Shown: positions 51,317 to 61,903, counted from the first letter of the stretch. The stretch is DNA of 64,000 nucleotides from Candidatus Saccharimonadota bacterium (GCA_027492735.1 JAPUEE010000015.1:1-64000), one strand, 5' to 3'. A program made the numbers and translations. Notes: generated by a model from the sequence alone, not told the origin.

Positions 51317-54001
51317 TTAATTACCAGAGAACGTTATCGTTTTCGAGCCGCTACCAGTGTAATAGCCGGCGTCGGTAGCGGTAGCTGAGATAGAGTACGA
51401 GCCGCTCAGTGCGTCGATGATGATCGACCAGCTGCCACTCGAATCCTTGGTTGCCGAGTAGGTATTACCATTCACCGAGATAGATACGCTATTTACGTTA
51501 TTAGTTCCTGACTGTACGAGAACAGATATATCATACCGACCATCAGATCGATGCGTTGCGGATATAGTCGATATGAATGGAGGCGTATCAGAACAGTTGT
51601 GGAAATCGTCTTTGTTTTGAACGTCGTAGCCGTCAGGTGCAGTATAGGTTACTTCTTTGGTGATAGGATCCGTAATCTTTTCGACTTCCAGTTCCTCCCG
51701 GGCGCCAGCAGGTGTACAGTCGGTCGCTAACTTTTTACTGACTTTATCAAACGTTAGTTTCTCAGTACTGGATTTCTTTTGGTTCTTGTTGTACCACGAA
51801 GGGAATAGGTCACTCTTGCCGCTAACGGTTAGAGTCTGCAGGCCTGACGGTTTAGTGAACCACATGCCGGGCTTCCAGGTACCGTCTGGTTTAAAGACGT
51901 TATTGTAGGTCTGAGTAGTAACGGCGGCTACGAGAGGCCCTAGGCGTGAAGAAGCAGAGTTTTTCAGGGCTTTAGGAACGTGGTTACCGTACCAGACACT
52001 CAAGGTTGCTTTTGGCGTATAACTCATCATCCAAAGGTCTTTTTTCTTGCCGCCGATATCGGAGGTACCGGTTTTAGTGGCGGTCTTGATGCCGTTGATA
52101 TAGAATCCAGTTGGGCGCCAGCCCATCGTGCCACGACGAGCGTTATCATCAGTCAGGATATCGGAAATGATGTAGGCCGTTTGAGGATCGATTACTTGCT
52201 CACCCTTGTCTTCCCATTCGTAGAGTATTTGACCTTGAGAATTTTTGACGCTGATGATGTCACTAACTGGTTTATAGACACCCATACGGGCAATAGTTGC
52301 AAAAGCGTTGGCGTGTTCAACTTGTTTTGCACCACAGCCACCGATGGCTGAGGCTAAGCCGGATGAATTATCTGCGCCATCGGTACAATAGCTTTTGTCC
52401 CCCATGGCTTGGATGACTTTTTTGGTGTCATTAATACCGTTTAGTGCCATAGCTTTAATGGCGGGTACGTTACGTGATTCTGCTAGACCTTGTCTAATAG
52501 GTATATTTCCCTTGAATTTGCCATCGGCGTTGGCGACAGATTTACCATCTCCTGTTCGATAAATATTCTGAGGAATAGGGGTATCCGGTATGATCGATCC
52601 GGCACCAAAACTACCATTTTTATTATTCTGATTGTTGATGAGGGCCGAATACACGAGAGGTTTTATGGTAGAACCCGGTTGGATAAAGGCGGTCGCTGCA
52701 TTATAGGCGCCGTAATCTGGATAGTTAAAGTCTCGACTACCGCGCATGCCAAGGACTTGACCAGTTTCGTTGTCAATCATCGTAACCGAAGCATTGTCAA
52801 AGCCCATCTGAGCCGGGAGTGAGCTAGCAAATACCTTGTCGACCTCTTTGTCGATGATATCTTGTACGCGAACATCGAGAGTTGTCGTAACGGTTAAACC
52901 GCCTTGACCAACAACTTTGGCGCCCAGTTTCTTTTCGAGGTCTTGTTTCACCATCTGGATGAAATGGGGTGCTTTGGCGCTCTTTAACTGATCCTCGGCT
53001 GGTTTTATGGTGTCGAGTATTATTTCAGCCTTGGCAGCATCAATCGCTTCCTGACTGTATCTATCTGGGAACTGCTGGCGCATATAGTCGAGTACGACTT
53101 TTTGGCGAGCTAGCAACTTGGCATTTCCATCAGTATTATACGGATTATAAGTGCCTGGAGACTGCGGGATTGAAGCCAGTAGCGCAGCTTCTGCCAAACT
53201 TAGTTCTTTGGCGCTATGGCCGAAGTAGGTTTGCGCAGCTGATTCAACACCGTTGCGTCGTCCGCCGTACGGTGATTCGTTGAGATACATCGTGAGAATT
53301 TGATCCTTGCTGTAGATTCGCTCTGCCTCTACAGACAGAATAGCCTCTTTTATCTTGCGAGGTATACCACTAATACCGCGATTATTGGCCTCGTCAGAGA
53401 AATAAACCTGTTTAATGAGCTGCTGTGTGAGTGTCGAGCCACCTTGTGTGCCACCTGATCCGGTAACGTTATTAACAACGGCGCGCAACATGCCAGTGAG
53501 ACTCACGCCGCCGTGTTTGTAGAAGTCTTTATCTTCGATAGCTACCGTTGCATCTTTCATAGATTGGCTGATATTTTCCGAAGTTACCACGAGTCGATAT
53601 TCACCAGTTCCAGTATCTTCCCATAATAATGTACCGTTACGATCATAGTATTTCGATACTGTTGTTGCGACGCGCTTAGACAATTCCTCTGGTTTTAGAG
53701 CATCGAGTTCTTTACGGAAGTACATGAACATTGCACCGCCCGCTATAATGAGGAATAGAATAGAAAAGAGAGTGATCTTGCCGAGCATCTTGAGGCCACG
53801 CATTGAGAACCAATATTTGACTACTCGTTTAGGATGTAGATGGGCCAAAAAACGCATGAAAGGATTTTTTGGCAAGGTTGCTAAATACTCAGCTCGTTCG
53901 CGAGCCTTACCTTCTTTCTTGATAGTGCGACGGCTCTTACCCTTGTTTTTGGTCAAGTTAGAATAGGTAGTGAACTTCTGCTGATTCTTCTTTTTAGCCA
54001 C
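51317..54001 (-). CDS. Class A penicillin-binding protein (PBP1a-like)
   Basis: 894 aa, GTG start preceded by GAAGGAGAG. It polymerises and cross-links peptidoglycan. Order: very basic cytoplasmic tail (1-70), membrane segment 76-96, GT51 transglycosylase with EDKDFYKHGGV (Glu156) and GGSTLTQQLIKQ, transpeptidase with STIK at 444-447, SRN at 509-511 and KTG at 643-645. After the transpeptidase, a segment rich in Lys and Asp leads to an Ig-like domain at about 810-894 (ISATHRSDGRYDISVLVQ, SVSISVNGNTYSA). The organism therefore builds its own wall. Confidence 0.96.
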   Translation of the reverse strand: MAKKKNQQKFTTYSNLTKNKGKSRRTIKKEGKARERAEYLATLPKNPFMRFLAHLHPKRVVKYWFSMRGLKMLGKITLFSILFLIIAGGAMFMYFRKELDALKPEELSKRVATTVSKYYDRNGTLLWEDTGTGEYRLVVTSENISQSMKDATVAIEDKDFYKHGGVSLTGMLRAVVNNVTGSGGTQGGSTLTQQLIKQVYFSDEANNRGISGIPRKIKEAILSVEAERIYSKDQILTMYLNESPYGGRRNGVESAAQTYFGHSAKELSLAEAALLASIPQSPGTYNPYNTDGNAKLLARQKVVLDYMRQQFPDRYSQEAIDAAKAEIILDTIKPAEDQLKSAKAPHFIQMVKQDLEKKLGAKVVGQGGLTVTTTLDVRVQDIIDKEVDKVFASSLPAQMGFDNASVTMIDNETGQVLGMRGSRDFNYPDYGAYNAATAFIQPGSTIKPLVYSALINNQNNKNGSFGAGSIIPDTPIPQNIYRTGDGKSVANADGKFKGNIPIRQGLAESRNVPAIKAMALNGINDTKKVIQAMGDKSYCTDGADNSSGLASAIGGCGAKQVEHANAFATIARMGVYKPVSDIISVKNSQGQILYEWEDKGEQVIDPQTAYIISDILTDDNARRGTMGWRPTGFYINGIKTATKTGTSDIGGKKKDLWMMSYTPKATLSVWYGNHVPKALKNSASSRLGPLVAAVTTQTYNNVFKPDGTWKPGMWFTKPSGLQTLTVSGKSDLFPSWYNKNQKKSSTEKLTFDKVSKKLATDCTPAGAREELEVEKITDPITKEVTYTAPDGYDVQNKDDFHNCSDTPPFISTISATHRSDGRYDISVLVQSGTNNVNSVSISVNGNTYSATKDSSGSWSIIIDALSGSYSISATATDAGYYTGSGSKTITFSGN

Positions 54002-54061
54002 TTTCTCTCCTTCAAATTAACTGCTCCATTTTAGCACAAGATCGATCGTCCGCCAAACAAG

Positions 54062-54090
54062 TTGCTTTTACTATGATACCGTGTTAAAAT
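54062..54090 (+). promoter_or_regulatory. fusA promoter
   Basis: TTGCTT at 54062-54067 and TAAAAT at 54085-54090 are 17 bases apart. The leader is about 85 bases and ends with a GAAGGAAG ribosome binding site before ATG 54182. Confidence 0.55.
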
Positions 54091-54181
54091 TTTTATTGAG
54101 CATTGCGCGTCTCTTTTTTGGTGGCGTGAAATAAAGCACACTAACTGTTAATCTAATTAATGTAAAAGAAGAAGGAAGTAC

Positions 54182-56266
54182 ATGGCAACAACTCCCCTAG
54201 CAAAATTTCGTAATATAGGTATTATTGCGCATATCGACGCCGGTAAAACCACGACAACAGAAGGTATTCTGTATCGTACTGGTCTAACACACAAAATCGG
54301 CGAAGTCCGTGGTGACGGCGATGGTGCTACTACTGACTGGATGGCTCAGGAAAAAGAGCGTGGTATTACCATTACTTCCGCAGCAGTTACGTGTTTTTGG
54401 AAAGATCATAAAATTAACATCATTGACACACCAGGTCATATTGACTTTACGGCAGAGGTCGAGCGTTCACTTCGCGTACTTGACGGCGCTGTCACGGTGT
54501 TTGACGGTAAAATGGGCGTCGAGGCTCAGTCTGAGACTGTGTGGCGTCAGGCTAACAAATACGGTGTGCCACGTATTTGTTTCGTTAACAAAATCAATCA
54601 GACCGGTGGTGACTTTTATAAATCACTCCAGAGTATCCATGATCGCTTGAGCAAAAATGCATTGCCAGTTCATCTACCTATTGGTTTCGAAAAAGATATT
54701 TGCGGTGTTGTCGATCTGATTACTATGAAAGGCTATACCTACAAAGATTACGCCGATCATGAATTGATCGAAGGCGAAATTCCAGCCGATATGGTTGAAA
54801 AGGCTAAAAATGCTCGTACGCTCCTCGTCGAGAAGGCGGTTGAATACGACGATGCATTATTTGAGCGCTACCTAGACCAAGGTGAAGAATCAATCAGCGA
54901 AGACGAGCTGAAATCTGCCTTGCGTAAAGCTGTGCTATCGGGCGAATTCTACCTCGTTACTGGTGGTGACGGCCGCGGTGTTATCGTCGAGAAGCTTCTC
55001 GACCTTGTAGCAGATTACATGCCTGCTCCAACCGATGTTGATGCTGTTTGGGGCCAGAATCCAAAAACTGGTGACGAAATCGAGCGCAAACCTGACGCTA
55101 GCGAACCACTCAGCGCCCTAGCATTCAAGATTGCTGCAGACCCATTTGTCGGTAAACTCATTTTCGTCCGCGTCTACAGTGGTAAATTGACCGCCGGCTC
55201 GTATATCTTGAATACCACGACTGGTGAAAAAGAGCGCATTGGCCGCATCGTCCGCATGTTCGCTGACAAACGCGAGGACATCGGTGAAGTCGAAGCTGGC
55301 GATATCGCGGCTGTCGTTGGTTTGAAAAATACGACGACAGGTACGACGCTTTGCGATCCGGCTCATCCAATTCAGCTCGAAGGTATCGAGTTCGTGGATC
55401 CGCCAGTTTCTATTGCTATTGAGCCAAAAACCAAAGCCGATCAGGAAAAAATGGCAATCGCCTTGCAGCGTCTTGCCGAAGAAGATCCAACATTCCGCGT
55501 CCATACCGACGAGGAAACCGGTCAGACTATCATTAGTGGCATGGGTGAGCTCCACCTCGATATCATTGTTGATCGTATGAAACGCGAATTTAACGTCGAA
55601 GCTAACATTGGTGAACCACAGGTGGCTTTCCGCGAAACGATTCGTGGCACCAAGGAAATCCAAGGCAAGTACATCAAACAGTCCGGTGGTCGTGGTCAGT
55701 ATGGTGATGTCTGGCTACGCCTCGAACCAAATGATGCCGGAAAAGGTTTCGAGTTCTTTGATGCCATTAAGGGTGGTGTCGTTCCTCAGGAATATCGCCC
55801 AGCAGTCAAGGCTGGTATCATTGAAACGCTTGATGGCGGTGTGATTGCTGGCTATCCAGTGGTTGATATCAAAGCGACTCTCTACGATGGTTCGTACCAC
55901 GATGTCGACTCCAGTGAAATGGCGTTCAAGATGGCTGGATCACTCGCTACGCGTGAAGGTATCAAGCAAGCTAAACCAGTACTACTCGAGCCGGTTATGA
56001 AACTAGTCGTTGTTACTCCTGAAGACTTCATGGGTGATGTTATTGGTGATATCAATGCTCGCCGAGGTCGCATCGAGGCTATGGAAGATCTCATGGGCGG
56101 CGCCAAGCAGATTACGTCCTTTGTTCCACTGGCTGCTATGTTTGGCTACACGACAGATCTGCGTTCAATGAGCCAAGGTCGTGCCGCTAGCTCAATGGAG
56201 CTCGCTCAGTATGAGGAAGTTCCACCAAACGTCGCGCAGGAAATCATTGCCAAGCGCGCTAAATAA
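54182..56266 (+). CDS. fusA: Translation elongation factor G
   Basis: 694 aa, full length. GTPase that translocates tRNAs and mRNA through the ribosome. Seen: G1 [11 protein letters not shown]2/effector region with [10 protein letters not shown]3 [22 protein letters not shown]4 VNKI, domain II ([20 protein letters not shown]), domain III-IV ([35 protein letters not shown]) and domain V ([27 protein letters not shown], without the longer spelling here). rpsL and rpsG, which usually precede it, are absent; tuf follows. Confidence 0.98.
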   Translation: MATTPLAKFRNIGIIAHIDAGKTTTTEGILYRTGLTHKIGEVRGDGDGATTDWMAQEKERGITITSAAVTCFWKDHKINIIDTPGHIDFTAEVERSLRVLDGAVTVFDGKMGVEAQSETVWRQANKYGVPRICFVNKINQTGGDFYKSLQSIHDRLSKNALPVHLPIGFEKDICGVVDLITMKGYTYKDYADHELIEGEIPADMVEKAKNARTLLVEKAVEYDDALFERYLDQGEESISEDELKSALRKAVLSGEFYLVTGGDGRGVIVEKLLDLVADYMPAPTDVDAVWGQNPKTGDEIERKPDASEPLSALAFKIAADPFVGKLIFVRVYSGKLTAGSYILNTTTGEKERIGRIVRMFADKREDIGEVEAGDIAAVVGLKNTTTGTTLCDPAHPIQLEGIEFVDPPVSIAIEPKTKADQEKMAIALQRLAEEDPTFRVHTDEETGQTIISGMGELHLDIIVDRMKREFNVEANIGEPQVAFRETIRGTKEIQGKYIKQSGGRGQYGDVWLRLEPNDAGKGFEFFDAIKGGVVPQEYRPAVKAGIIETLDGGVIAGYPVVDIKATLYDGSYHDVDSSEMAFKMAGSLATREGIKQAKPVLLEPVMKLVVVTPEDFMGDVIGDINARRGRIEAMEDLMGGAKQITSFVPLAAMFGYTTDLRSMSQGRAASSMELAQYEEVPPNVAQEIIAKRAK

Positions 56267-56288
56267 TCTGAAAGGTGCCCAGCGGGTC

Positions 56289-56317
56289 TTTACAGATCCC
56301 AAACTTTTCGCTAAAAT
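56289..56317 (+). promoter_or_regulatory. tuf promoter and structured leader
   Basis: TTTACA at 56289-56294 and TAAAAT at 56312-56317 are 17 bases apart, so tuf can be made apart from fusA. The leader holds a GC-rich region (about 56327-56372) that can fold: GCGC with GCGC outside, GGCGA with TCGCC inside. AAGGAG precedes the ATG. Confidence 0.6.
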
Positions 56318-56402
56318 AGTAGACAAGCGCCGCCGCGGCGATGTTCAATGTCGCGTCGCCAAAGCGCGAAGCTAATCATAAACTTAATAACAAGGAGAAC
56401 AA

Positions 56403-57584
56403 ATGGCAACATTTGACCGCACCAAACCGCACGTCAACGTTGGCACCATGGGCCACGTCGACCACGGTAAAACAACTTTGACAGCTGCTATTACTGCAGT
56501 GCTAGCCAAGAAGCTACCAAGCGATGTTAACAAACCAGTCGCTTACGACCAAATTGACAATGCACCAGAAGAAAGACAGCGTGGTATTACCATTGCTACT
56601 AGCCACAACGAGTACGAGTCACCAAAGCGTCACTACGCACACGTCGACATGCCAGGCCACGCCGACTATGTCAAGAACATGATTACCGGCGCTGCTCAGG
56701 TAGACGGTGCAATCTTGGTTGTGTCTGCTGCTGACGGCCCAATGCCTCAGACTCGCGAGCACGTACTACTAGCAAAACAAGTGGGCGTTCCAAAGATCTT
56801 GGTCTTCCTAAACAAAATGGACCAAGCCGATGCCGACCTCGTCGAACTCGTCGAAGAAGACATCCGCGACTTGCTAGCCAAGAACGGCTTCGACAAAGAT
56901 GCTCCAATCGTCAAGGGTTCAGCTCTCAAAGCTCTCGAAGGCGACGGGGCTAACGAAGATGCCGTTATGGAACTCGTCAACGCTATGGACGAGTATTTCC
57001 CAGAGCCAGTTCGCGCACTAGACAAAGACTTCCTAATGCCAATCGAAGACGTCTTCTCGATCAAAGGTCGTGGCACCGTTGCTACCGGTCGTATTGAGCA
57101 GGGTATCGTCAAGATTAACGACGAAGTTGAAATTGTTGGTATCAAGGCTACGCAGAAATCAGTCGTTACTGGTATCGAAGCTTTCAAAAAGCAACTCGAT
57201 CAGGGACAAGCTGGCGACAACGCTGGTCTATTGCTCCGCGGTATTGAGCGCACTGACATTGAGCGCGGTCAGGTTATCGCAAAGCCAGGTTCAATCACTC
57301 CGCACACCGAATTCGAAGCCGAGGTTTATATCCTTAGCAAAGAAGAAGGTGGCCGCCATACTCCATTCAGCAAGGGTTACAAACCACAGTTCTATTTCCG
57401 TACCACGGACGTAACTGGTGAGGTTGAATTGCCAGCTGACAAAGAAATGGTTATGCCTGGTGACACTGTTACCTTCAAGGTAAAACTACAAGCCCCAATC
57501 GCTATGGAGCAAGGTCTCAACCTCGCTATCCGCGAAGGTGGCCGCACCGTTGGTGCTGGTGTTGTGACCAAGATTGTAAAATAA
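56403..57584 (+). CDS. tuf: Translation elongation factor Tu
   Basis: 393 aa, standard length. GTPase that delivers aminoacyl-tRNA to the ribosome. Seen: [70 protein letters not shown], then beta-barrel domains ([34 protein letters not shown]) and the end [14 protein letters not shown]. Codon use is biased to C-ending codons, as expected for a highly expressed gene. It has its own promoter and ends in a strong terminator. Confidence 0.98.
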   Translation: MATFDRTKPHVNVGTMGHVDHGKTTLTAAITAVLAKKLPSDVNKPVAYDQIDNAPEERQRGITIATSHNEYESPKRHYAHVDMPGHADYVKNMITGAAQVDGAILVVSAADGPMPQTREHVLLAKQVGVPKILVFLNKMDQADADLVELVEEDIRDLLAKNGFDKDAPIVKGSALKALEGDGANEDAVMELVNAMDEYFPEPVRALDKDFLMPIEDVFSIKGRGTVATGRIEQGIVKINDEVEIVGIKATQKSVVTGIEAFKKQLDQGQAGDNAGLLLRGIERTDIERGQVIAKPGSITPHTEFEAEVYILSKEEGGRHTPFSKGYKPQFYFRTTDVTGEVELPADKEMVMPGDTVTFKVKLQAPIAMEQGLNLAIREGGRTVGAGVVTKIVK

Positions 57585-57606
57585 TCCAGAGAGTCCAACT
57601 ACTGTC

Positions 57607-57641
57607 AAAAAAGAGCTTGCTGTTATAGCAAGCTCTTTTTT
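57607..57641 (+). terminator. Intrinsic terminator after tuf
   Basis: AAGAGCTTGCT (57611-57621), loop GTTAT, AGCAAGCTCTT (57627-57637), then a T run to 57641. Confidence 0.95.
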
Positions 57642-57687
57642 ATAGAATGCCTCTGTCGATAGGCTTGTTAATTGAGGTCGATTCAGG

Positions 57688-57693
57688 TACAAT
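57688..57693 (+). promoter_or_regulatory. -10 of the small orphan gene (leaderless)
   Basis: TACAAT at 57688-57693 is 7 bases before ATG 57701; no ribosome binding site. Confidence 0.5.
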
Positions 57694-57700
57694 ATCTCGC

Positions 57701-58063
57701 ATGTCAATAGGAACTATGGAACGACAAGGTGCTTTTTCGGACAGTGATTACGCCGAATATTCGAATGACCAATTGCCCGGTCTCAATACTGACGGATCTG
57801 GATCGATGCGCGGTAATGGTGATAATGATGATGATGGTGACGGCGAAGGGCGATGTGTAGTTGGGGAATACACCGAGCGATACAATACGACGGATTTACA
57901 AGGTCTAACAGCACCCGAACTAGTAAAAGGAAATGACCTCCGGCCAGGTGATAATGTGGTTGTACGACGAGCATGCGGTAAAACAGGCTGTGCTCTCGCA
58001 CTGACGTTCAATCCACACCATGGGTTATTCCAGCAAGGTAGATGTCGAGAACAACCCAGATAA
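57701..58063 (+). CDS. Small acidic orphan protein with C-terminal cysteines
   Basis: 120 aa from ATG 57701, chosen from the -10 spacing; the frame is open further upstream. The middle is a run of Asp, Asn and Gly (GNGDNDDDGDGEG), followed by RCVVGEYTERYNT and VVVRRACGKTGCALALTF with a CGKTGC pair of cysteines. No signal peptide or membrane segment. It is placed between tuf and rpsJ, which is unusual. No family recognised; the CxxxxC spacing could bind a metal but is too little evidence. Confidence 0.6.
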   Translation: MSIGTMERQGAFSDSDYAEYSNDQLPGLNTDGSGSMRGNGDNDDDGDGEGRCVVGEYTERYNTTDLQGLTAPELVKGNDLRPGDNVVVRRACGKTGCALALTFNPHHGLFQQGRCREQPR

Positions 58064-58066
58064 CTC

Positions 58067-58095
58067 TTGCAAAAAAGTCGATATTGATCTACAAT
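58067..58095 (+). promoter_or_regulatory. rpsJ promoter
   Basis: TTGCAA at 58067-58072 and TACAAT at 58090-58095 are 17 bases apart, starting 4 bases after the orphan gene stop. Confidence 0.65.
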
Positions 58096-58115
58096 ATTAT
58101 ATGTTAAATCTAATT

Positions 58116-58145
58116 GTGCCGGTAACTCGTGAGAGATTGCGGCAC
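58116..58145 (+). promoter_or_regulatory. Stem-loop in the rpsJ leader
   Basis: GTGCCG (58116-58121) pairs with CGGCAC (58140-58145), with an inner CTC/GAG pair (58126-58128, 58133-58135). A second short hairpin (CCTG...CAGG) leads into the GAAGGAG ribosome binding site. Ribosomal-protein operons are often controlled by such leaders; here this is inference. Confidence 0.5.
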
Positions 58146-58172
58146 CCCTGAATCCCAGGGAGAAGGAGCTAT

Positions 58173-58490
58173 ATGGCAGATGCAGCCGTACCAAAAATCA
58201 GAATTAAACTAAAAGCCTATGATCACAAGATCATCGACGCTGCTGCCAAGCAGATTGTTGACACAGCCATCCGTACCGGTGCTACCGTTGTAGGTCCAGT
58301 GCCTTTGCCAGTCAAGCGTTCAGTGTACACCGTGGTTAAAAGCCCACACGTCTACAAAAAAGGCGGTGAAGCATTTGAAATGCGCGTCCACAAACGCCTG
58401 ATTGACATCGTTGATGCCAAGCCAAAGACTATCGACAGCCTACAAAACCTGTCCTTGCCAGCTGGCGTTGACGCTGAAATTCGCATGTAA
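58173..58490 (+). CDS. rpsJ: Ribosomal protein S10
   Basis: 105 aa, normal length. Small-subunit protein also used in NusB/NusE antitermination. Seen: [60 protein letters not shown] and [21 protein letters not shown] strong AAGGAG site and structured leader precede it. It is not followed by rplC-rplD as in the usual S10 operon; the next gene is a CapA-like protein with its own promoter. Confidence 0.97.
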   Translation: MADAAVPKIRIKLKAYDHKIIDAAAKQIVDTAIRTGATVVGPVPLPVKRSVYTVVKSPHVYKKGGEAFEMRVHKRLIDIVDAKPKTIDSLQNLSLPAGVDAEIRM

Positions 58491-58538
58491 TCGACATAAT
58501 TGCCTGTTTTACCTCTAGCATGATATACTGCTACTAGG

Positions 58539-59768
58539 ATGAAGCAGGCATTTTATGTTGGTAAAAAATCGAGAGCACTGAAATGGGTGATTATTGCTGC
58601 GGCAGTAGCGATTGCAGCAGCAGTCGGAGCTTTTTATACGATAAAAAAGCTATCGGTTTCAGAGGAGACTAATACTCCATCCTCGAGTTCTACCAGTCCT
58701 AAACCAGCCGATACGGCCAAAGAGGCGGTTATAAAACTTGCTATGATGGGTGACATGTTGGCGCATGACTCGGTCAATACTCAGGCGAAAACAGCTGATG
58801 GCTACGATTACAAACCGTACTTTACTGCGATCAAGCCATTATATAGTGGATCAGATATTGTATTTTGTAATCCCGAAACATCAGTTGCGGGAGACATCTA
58901 TGGTGTCTCCGGTTATCCGGCGTTTAACGCGCCGAGTGCATTTGCACGCGATTTGGTCGAGGGAGCTGGCTGTAACGTCATCAATCTTGCGTCAAATCAC
59001 CAAAATGATAGAGGGCAGGCTGGCATTAACGAGTCACTTGCTGTTTGGAAGAGACAGAAATTACTAGCCTATCATGGTATGAACGCCTCGATCGATGATC
59101 AGAACAGGGTCGCCTATTTTACTATAAAAGGCGTCAAAGTAGCCTTTGTTGCGTTCGCTGACTTTAGTAACGCTAAACTATCGAACAGTTATGGTGTTAA
59201 CCTCTATCATGACACAGCGTTGGTGCAGAGACTGATGAGCGAGGCGAAAGCTAATGCAGAAATAGTGCTCGTATCGGTTCACTGGGGAACTGAGGATTCG
59301 AATGCAGTAAACACTGACCAGCAAAAGACAGCGCAGCTCCTAGCAGATAGCGGTGCAACTATTATTATTGGCACTGGTCCGCATGTCGAACAACCAGTCG
59401 CTTGGCTAAAAAGCATCGATGGTCGTGATGTGCCAGTGTGGTATTCAATCGGTAATATGCTGAGTAGTCAGCTCGGTATCGATGGGCTAACGAGCGGCGT
59501 TGCTAAGAGTGAAATTCATATTATTGACGGAAAAGTAATGGTCAAAAAATTAGCATTTGCACCAACGTTTATGTCGTATGAGTGGTCGGCTGCCGATAGA
59601 GCGGCAAATAGGCTGCAGGCACGACATCAGCTGAAACTACAACCATTGAAAGATGCCGACGAGGAAATCAAGGCTATGTTTGGCGGCAATCGATCAGCTG
59701 CTGAGCGCCGATTATATCTCGAGAATACACTCGATGCTGCTACGGCTGGTGTTACGGTTGAACCGTAA
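58539..59768 (+). CDS. CapA-like membrane-anchored metallophosphatase-fold protein
   Basis: 409 aa. Residues 14-34 are the membrane anchor, then a Ser/Thr/Pro linker ([11 protein letters not shown]) and a CapA/calcineurin-like domain: [69 protein letters not shown] and [12 protein letters not shown]. Metal-binding Asp, Asn and His positions are mostly kept. It belongs with a run of envelope genes (59752-63371). A TATACT element ends 9 bases before the ATG. It is only distantly similar to the CapA-like protein at 33091. Confidence 0.85.
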   Translation: MKQAFYVGKKSRALKWVIIAAAVAIAAAVGAFYTIKKLSVSEETNTPSSSSTSPKPADTAKEAVIKLAMMGDMLAHDSVNTQAKTADGYDYKPYFTAIKPLYSGSDIVFCNPETSVAGDIYGVSGYPAFNAPSAFARDLVEGAGCNVINLASNHQNDRGQAGINESLAVWKRQKLLAYHGMNASIDDQNRVAYFTIKGVKVAFVAFADFSNAKLSNSYGVNLYHDTALVQRLMSEAKANAEIVLVSVHWGTEDSNAVNTDQQKTAQLLADSGATIIIGTGPHVEQPVAWLKSIDGRDVPVWYSIGNMLSSQLGIDGLTSGVAKSEIHIIDGKVMVKKLAFAPTFMSYEWSAADRAANRLQARHQLKLQPLKDADEEIKAMFGGNRSAAERRLYLENTLDAATAGVTVEP

Positions 59769-60612
59769 TTTTACCACTTTTAATGAGCTCGTCGCGGGCG
59801 GTTTGCAAATAAGGGTAGGCTTCGTCGAGAGTGAGGTTGCTTTGATGGAGTGCTGTCGCTAATGGTATCCCGACGTAGCGTAAATGCCAGGGTTCGTATT
59901 GATATTTGGTTATCTCGGTCTTGTCGGCTGGATAGCGCACGATAAAGCCGTATTTGTAGGAATTTTCCGCAATCCATTTACCGGCGGCCATATCACCGAA
60001 ACAAACGCTGATATAGCACTCCATTGATCGCGGTGCCACATCAGCTGCGAGGCCTGTTTGATGTTCGCTAGAGCCAGGTTTCGCACTATATTTATTGGCA
60101 GCAGCCTCGCCGGATTTCGCGACATAGTTGGTATAGTACAACTTCTGTAGATTATAGGACCGAAAACCACTCCCGATCATTAGGTCGTAGCCTAATTTCT
60201 TTGCCTCATCCATCATGGCGTGATAATCTGAGACGGCAATTTCACGAAGCGAGCGCTCGTCCTGACTCTTGTCGGTGCGACTATCGTCTTTGAGGAAAAC
60301 GAGATCGTCTGGCCTATAATCTTGACGGGAGAGAGGATGGTCTTTGCTGGCTACAACCCATAGGCTGCTAGGGTCGTTGTAATCTTCGATAATAGCGTCA
60401 ATTGGATCTGCCCCCGGCAAATGAACCTGAATCGTTTTTGGTTTTGTGTCTTCGGAGACTTCTGTGGGTTTGTCGGTAGTTTTTAGTGTTGCCGTATCGG
60501 TTGTAGAAGATAATCTGCTATAAAGGAACAACCCTATCCCTACTATGGCGAGAACTATCAATCCGATGACTATGCTCCGTTGAGAATATGAGCGTCGATG
60601 GTGTATATTCAT
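59752..60612 (-). CDS. VanY-like D-alanyl-D-alanine carboxypeptidase (M15B)
   Basis: 286 aa. A membrane anchor at residues 13-31 and a Thr/Lys/Glu linker precede a zinc D,D-peptidase domain. Zinc ligands His184 (SSEHQTGLAAD), Asp191 and His243, plus catalytic Glu240 (EPWHLRYVG), are present, as is SGFRSYNLQ. It trims terminal D-Ala from peptidoglycan stems outside the cell. TAGAAT ends 7 bases before the ATG (leaderless). It overlaps the convergent CapA-like gene by 17 bases. Confidence 0.93.
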   Translation of the reverse strand: MNIHHRRSYSQRSIVIGLIVLAIVGIGLFLYSRLSSTTDTATLKTTDKPTEVSEDTKPKTIQVHLPGADPIDAIIEDYNDPSSLWVVASKDHPLSRQDYRPDDLVFLKDDSRTDKSQDERSLREIAVSDYHAMMDEAKKLGYDLMIGSGFRSYNLQKLYYTNYVAKSGEAAANKYSAKPGSSEHQTGLAADVAPRSMECYISVCFGDMAAGKWIAENSYKYGFIVRYPADKTEITKYQYEPWHLRYVGIPLATALHQSNLTLDEAYPYLQTARDELIKSGKITVQP

Positions 60613-60645
60613 AAATAATATTCTAATGCAAAGGATGGTGTTCGT

Positions 60646-61863
60646 CTACTGTGCGGTGGCAAATGGGTGACCTAATCGCCAAACGAAATGAGGTGCAGAG
60701 ATGTCTGACGCTAGTACTATATCGATCGACTGGTTGTCAATGCTCAGGGTGCCCACTTTGTCACCAGCTTTCTTTGGAGCTACAATCTGATCTATATGCA
60801 GCTTGGGCTGCATAGTTTTATCTTTCCAGCGCAGGATCTTTATATCTTTTGCTGCGACAATATTTACTTTATTGCTCCATGGCACGTCGTAATAGGCTAC
60901 GACGCTGCCTTTCTCCGCGATGGTGGTATAGTCTAGATTGCCGCTAGCTGACTGCGCGAGCGCCTTGGCGGTCTCGAATCTTGAGGTGCTGCTAGTCTGT
61001 CCTAGTACAACGCCGATAACAGTTTTAGTCTGAGATCCCTCTACATAATCAAAAGCAAACATCAGACAGTAGCCAGCTTCTGACGTATGACCAGTTTTGA
61101 TACCTCTAAATCCATTGCCGAGCAATATATTAGTGTTCGTAATCGTTTTCGATGCAGTAAAGGCAGCTTTGGATTGAGCTACGATTTGACTGAGTGCTTC
61201 ATTTTTGACGACCAACTGAGCAATCTTTACTAGATCACTGGTCGAGCTCGTAGTAGCTGGATTCAGTCCGCTAGCATCGGGCCCTATAATTGTCTCGGAC
61301 AGGCCATGACTCGCCAGCCAACCGACGGCAGCTTTTCGGTAATTATCTATCGAGCCAAATGCCCAGATTGCTAGGCTATCCGCTAGATTGTTGGCACTCT
61401 CGAGCATAATTCCATTAATAACTGTTCGGAGCGTCAGTCGCTGACCTGCGAATACAGGGAGATTTGATCCACCTATGAGCAGTGTTTTATTGTAGAGATC
61501 TACGTCGGTAGCGTTCATAGTGAGAGTTGGCCCATTCTCATGAGGCTTTAGAGGATATTTATCGAGCACGACGAGAACAGTTATCGTTTTCGCCATACTG
61601 GCGGTCGGCAATGGTTTTTTTGTGCCGTATTGAGCGATCATTCCATCGTCCAAGGAGCCGATAGCGGCTGCTCCACGTGATGGCCAGGTAAAGTTTATTG
61701 TTGACAAGGAAGGTTGATGAAATGAGATTGTTACTCCTGACAATTGATGGGTGGCGCTATTCGCCATATATACCCATGCGCCGAGCACTGCAGCAATAAT
61801 GAGCCATAACGCCCAATACCCTGTTTTTCTAGTGGATGACACCCCTCCATGTCGTCTGATCAT
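60646..61863 (-). CDS. D-alanyl-D-alanine carboxypeptidase (S11, DacA-like)
   Basis: 405 aa. Residues 17-36 form an N-terminal membrane segment. The serine D,D-peptidase motifs are complete: SMAK at 89-92, SAN at 156-158, KTG at 256-258. The rest of the S11 domain (LESANNLADSLA, GFRGIKTGHTSEAGYCLMF) and a beta-rich C-terminal domain typical of DacA follow. It removes the terminal D-Ala from pentapeptides. TACAAT ends 7 bases before ATG 61863 (leaderless). With the VanY-like gene, two unrelated D,D-carboxypeptidases are neighbours. Confidence 0.94.
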   Translation of the reverse strand: MIRRHGGVSSTRKTGYWALWLIIAAVLGAWVYMANSATHQLSGVTISFHQPSLSTINFTWPSRGAAAIGSLDDGMIAQYGTKKPLPTASMAKTITVLVVLDKYPLKPHENGPTLTMNATDVDLYNKTLLIGGSNLPVFAGQRLTLRTVINGIMLESANNLADSLAIWAFGSIDNYRKAAVGWLASHGLSETIIGPDASGLNPATTSSTSDLVKIAQLVVKNEALSQIVAQSKAAFTASKTITNTNILLGNGFRGIKTGHTSEAGYCLMFAFDYVEGSQTKTVIGVVLGQTSSTSRFETAKALAQSASGNLDYTTIAEKGSVVAYYDVPWSNKVNIVAAKDIKILRWKDKTMQPKLHIDQIVAPKKAGDKVGTLSIDNQSIDIVLASDISAPHFVWRLGHPFATAQ

Positions 61864-61870
61864 ATGATCA

Positions 61871-61903
61871 ATTGTACCAGAGCACGAGTGGTTATGGTAT
61901 AAT
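61871..61903. promoter_or_regulatory. Divergent leaderless -10 boxes, DacA-like (-) and 61912 gene (+)
   Basis: Minus TACAAT is at 61871-61876, 7 bases from ATG 61863. Plus TATAAT is at 61898-61903, 8 bases from ATG 61912. Confidence 0.55.
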
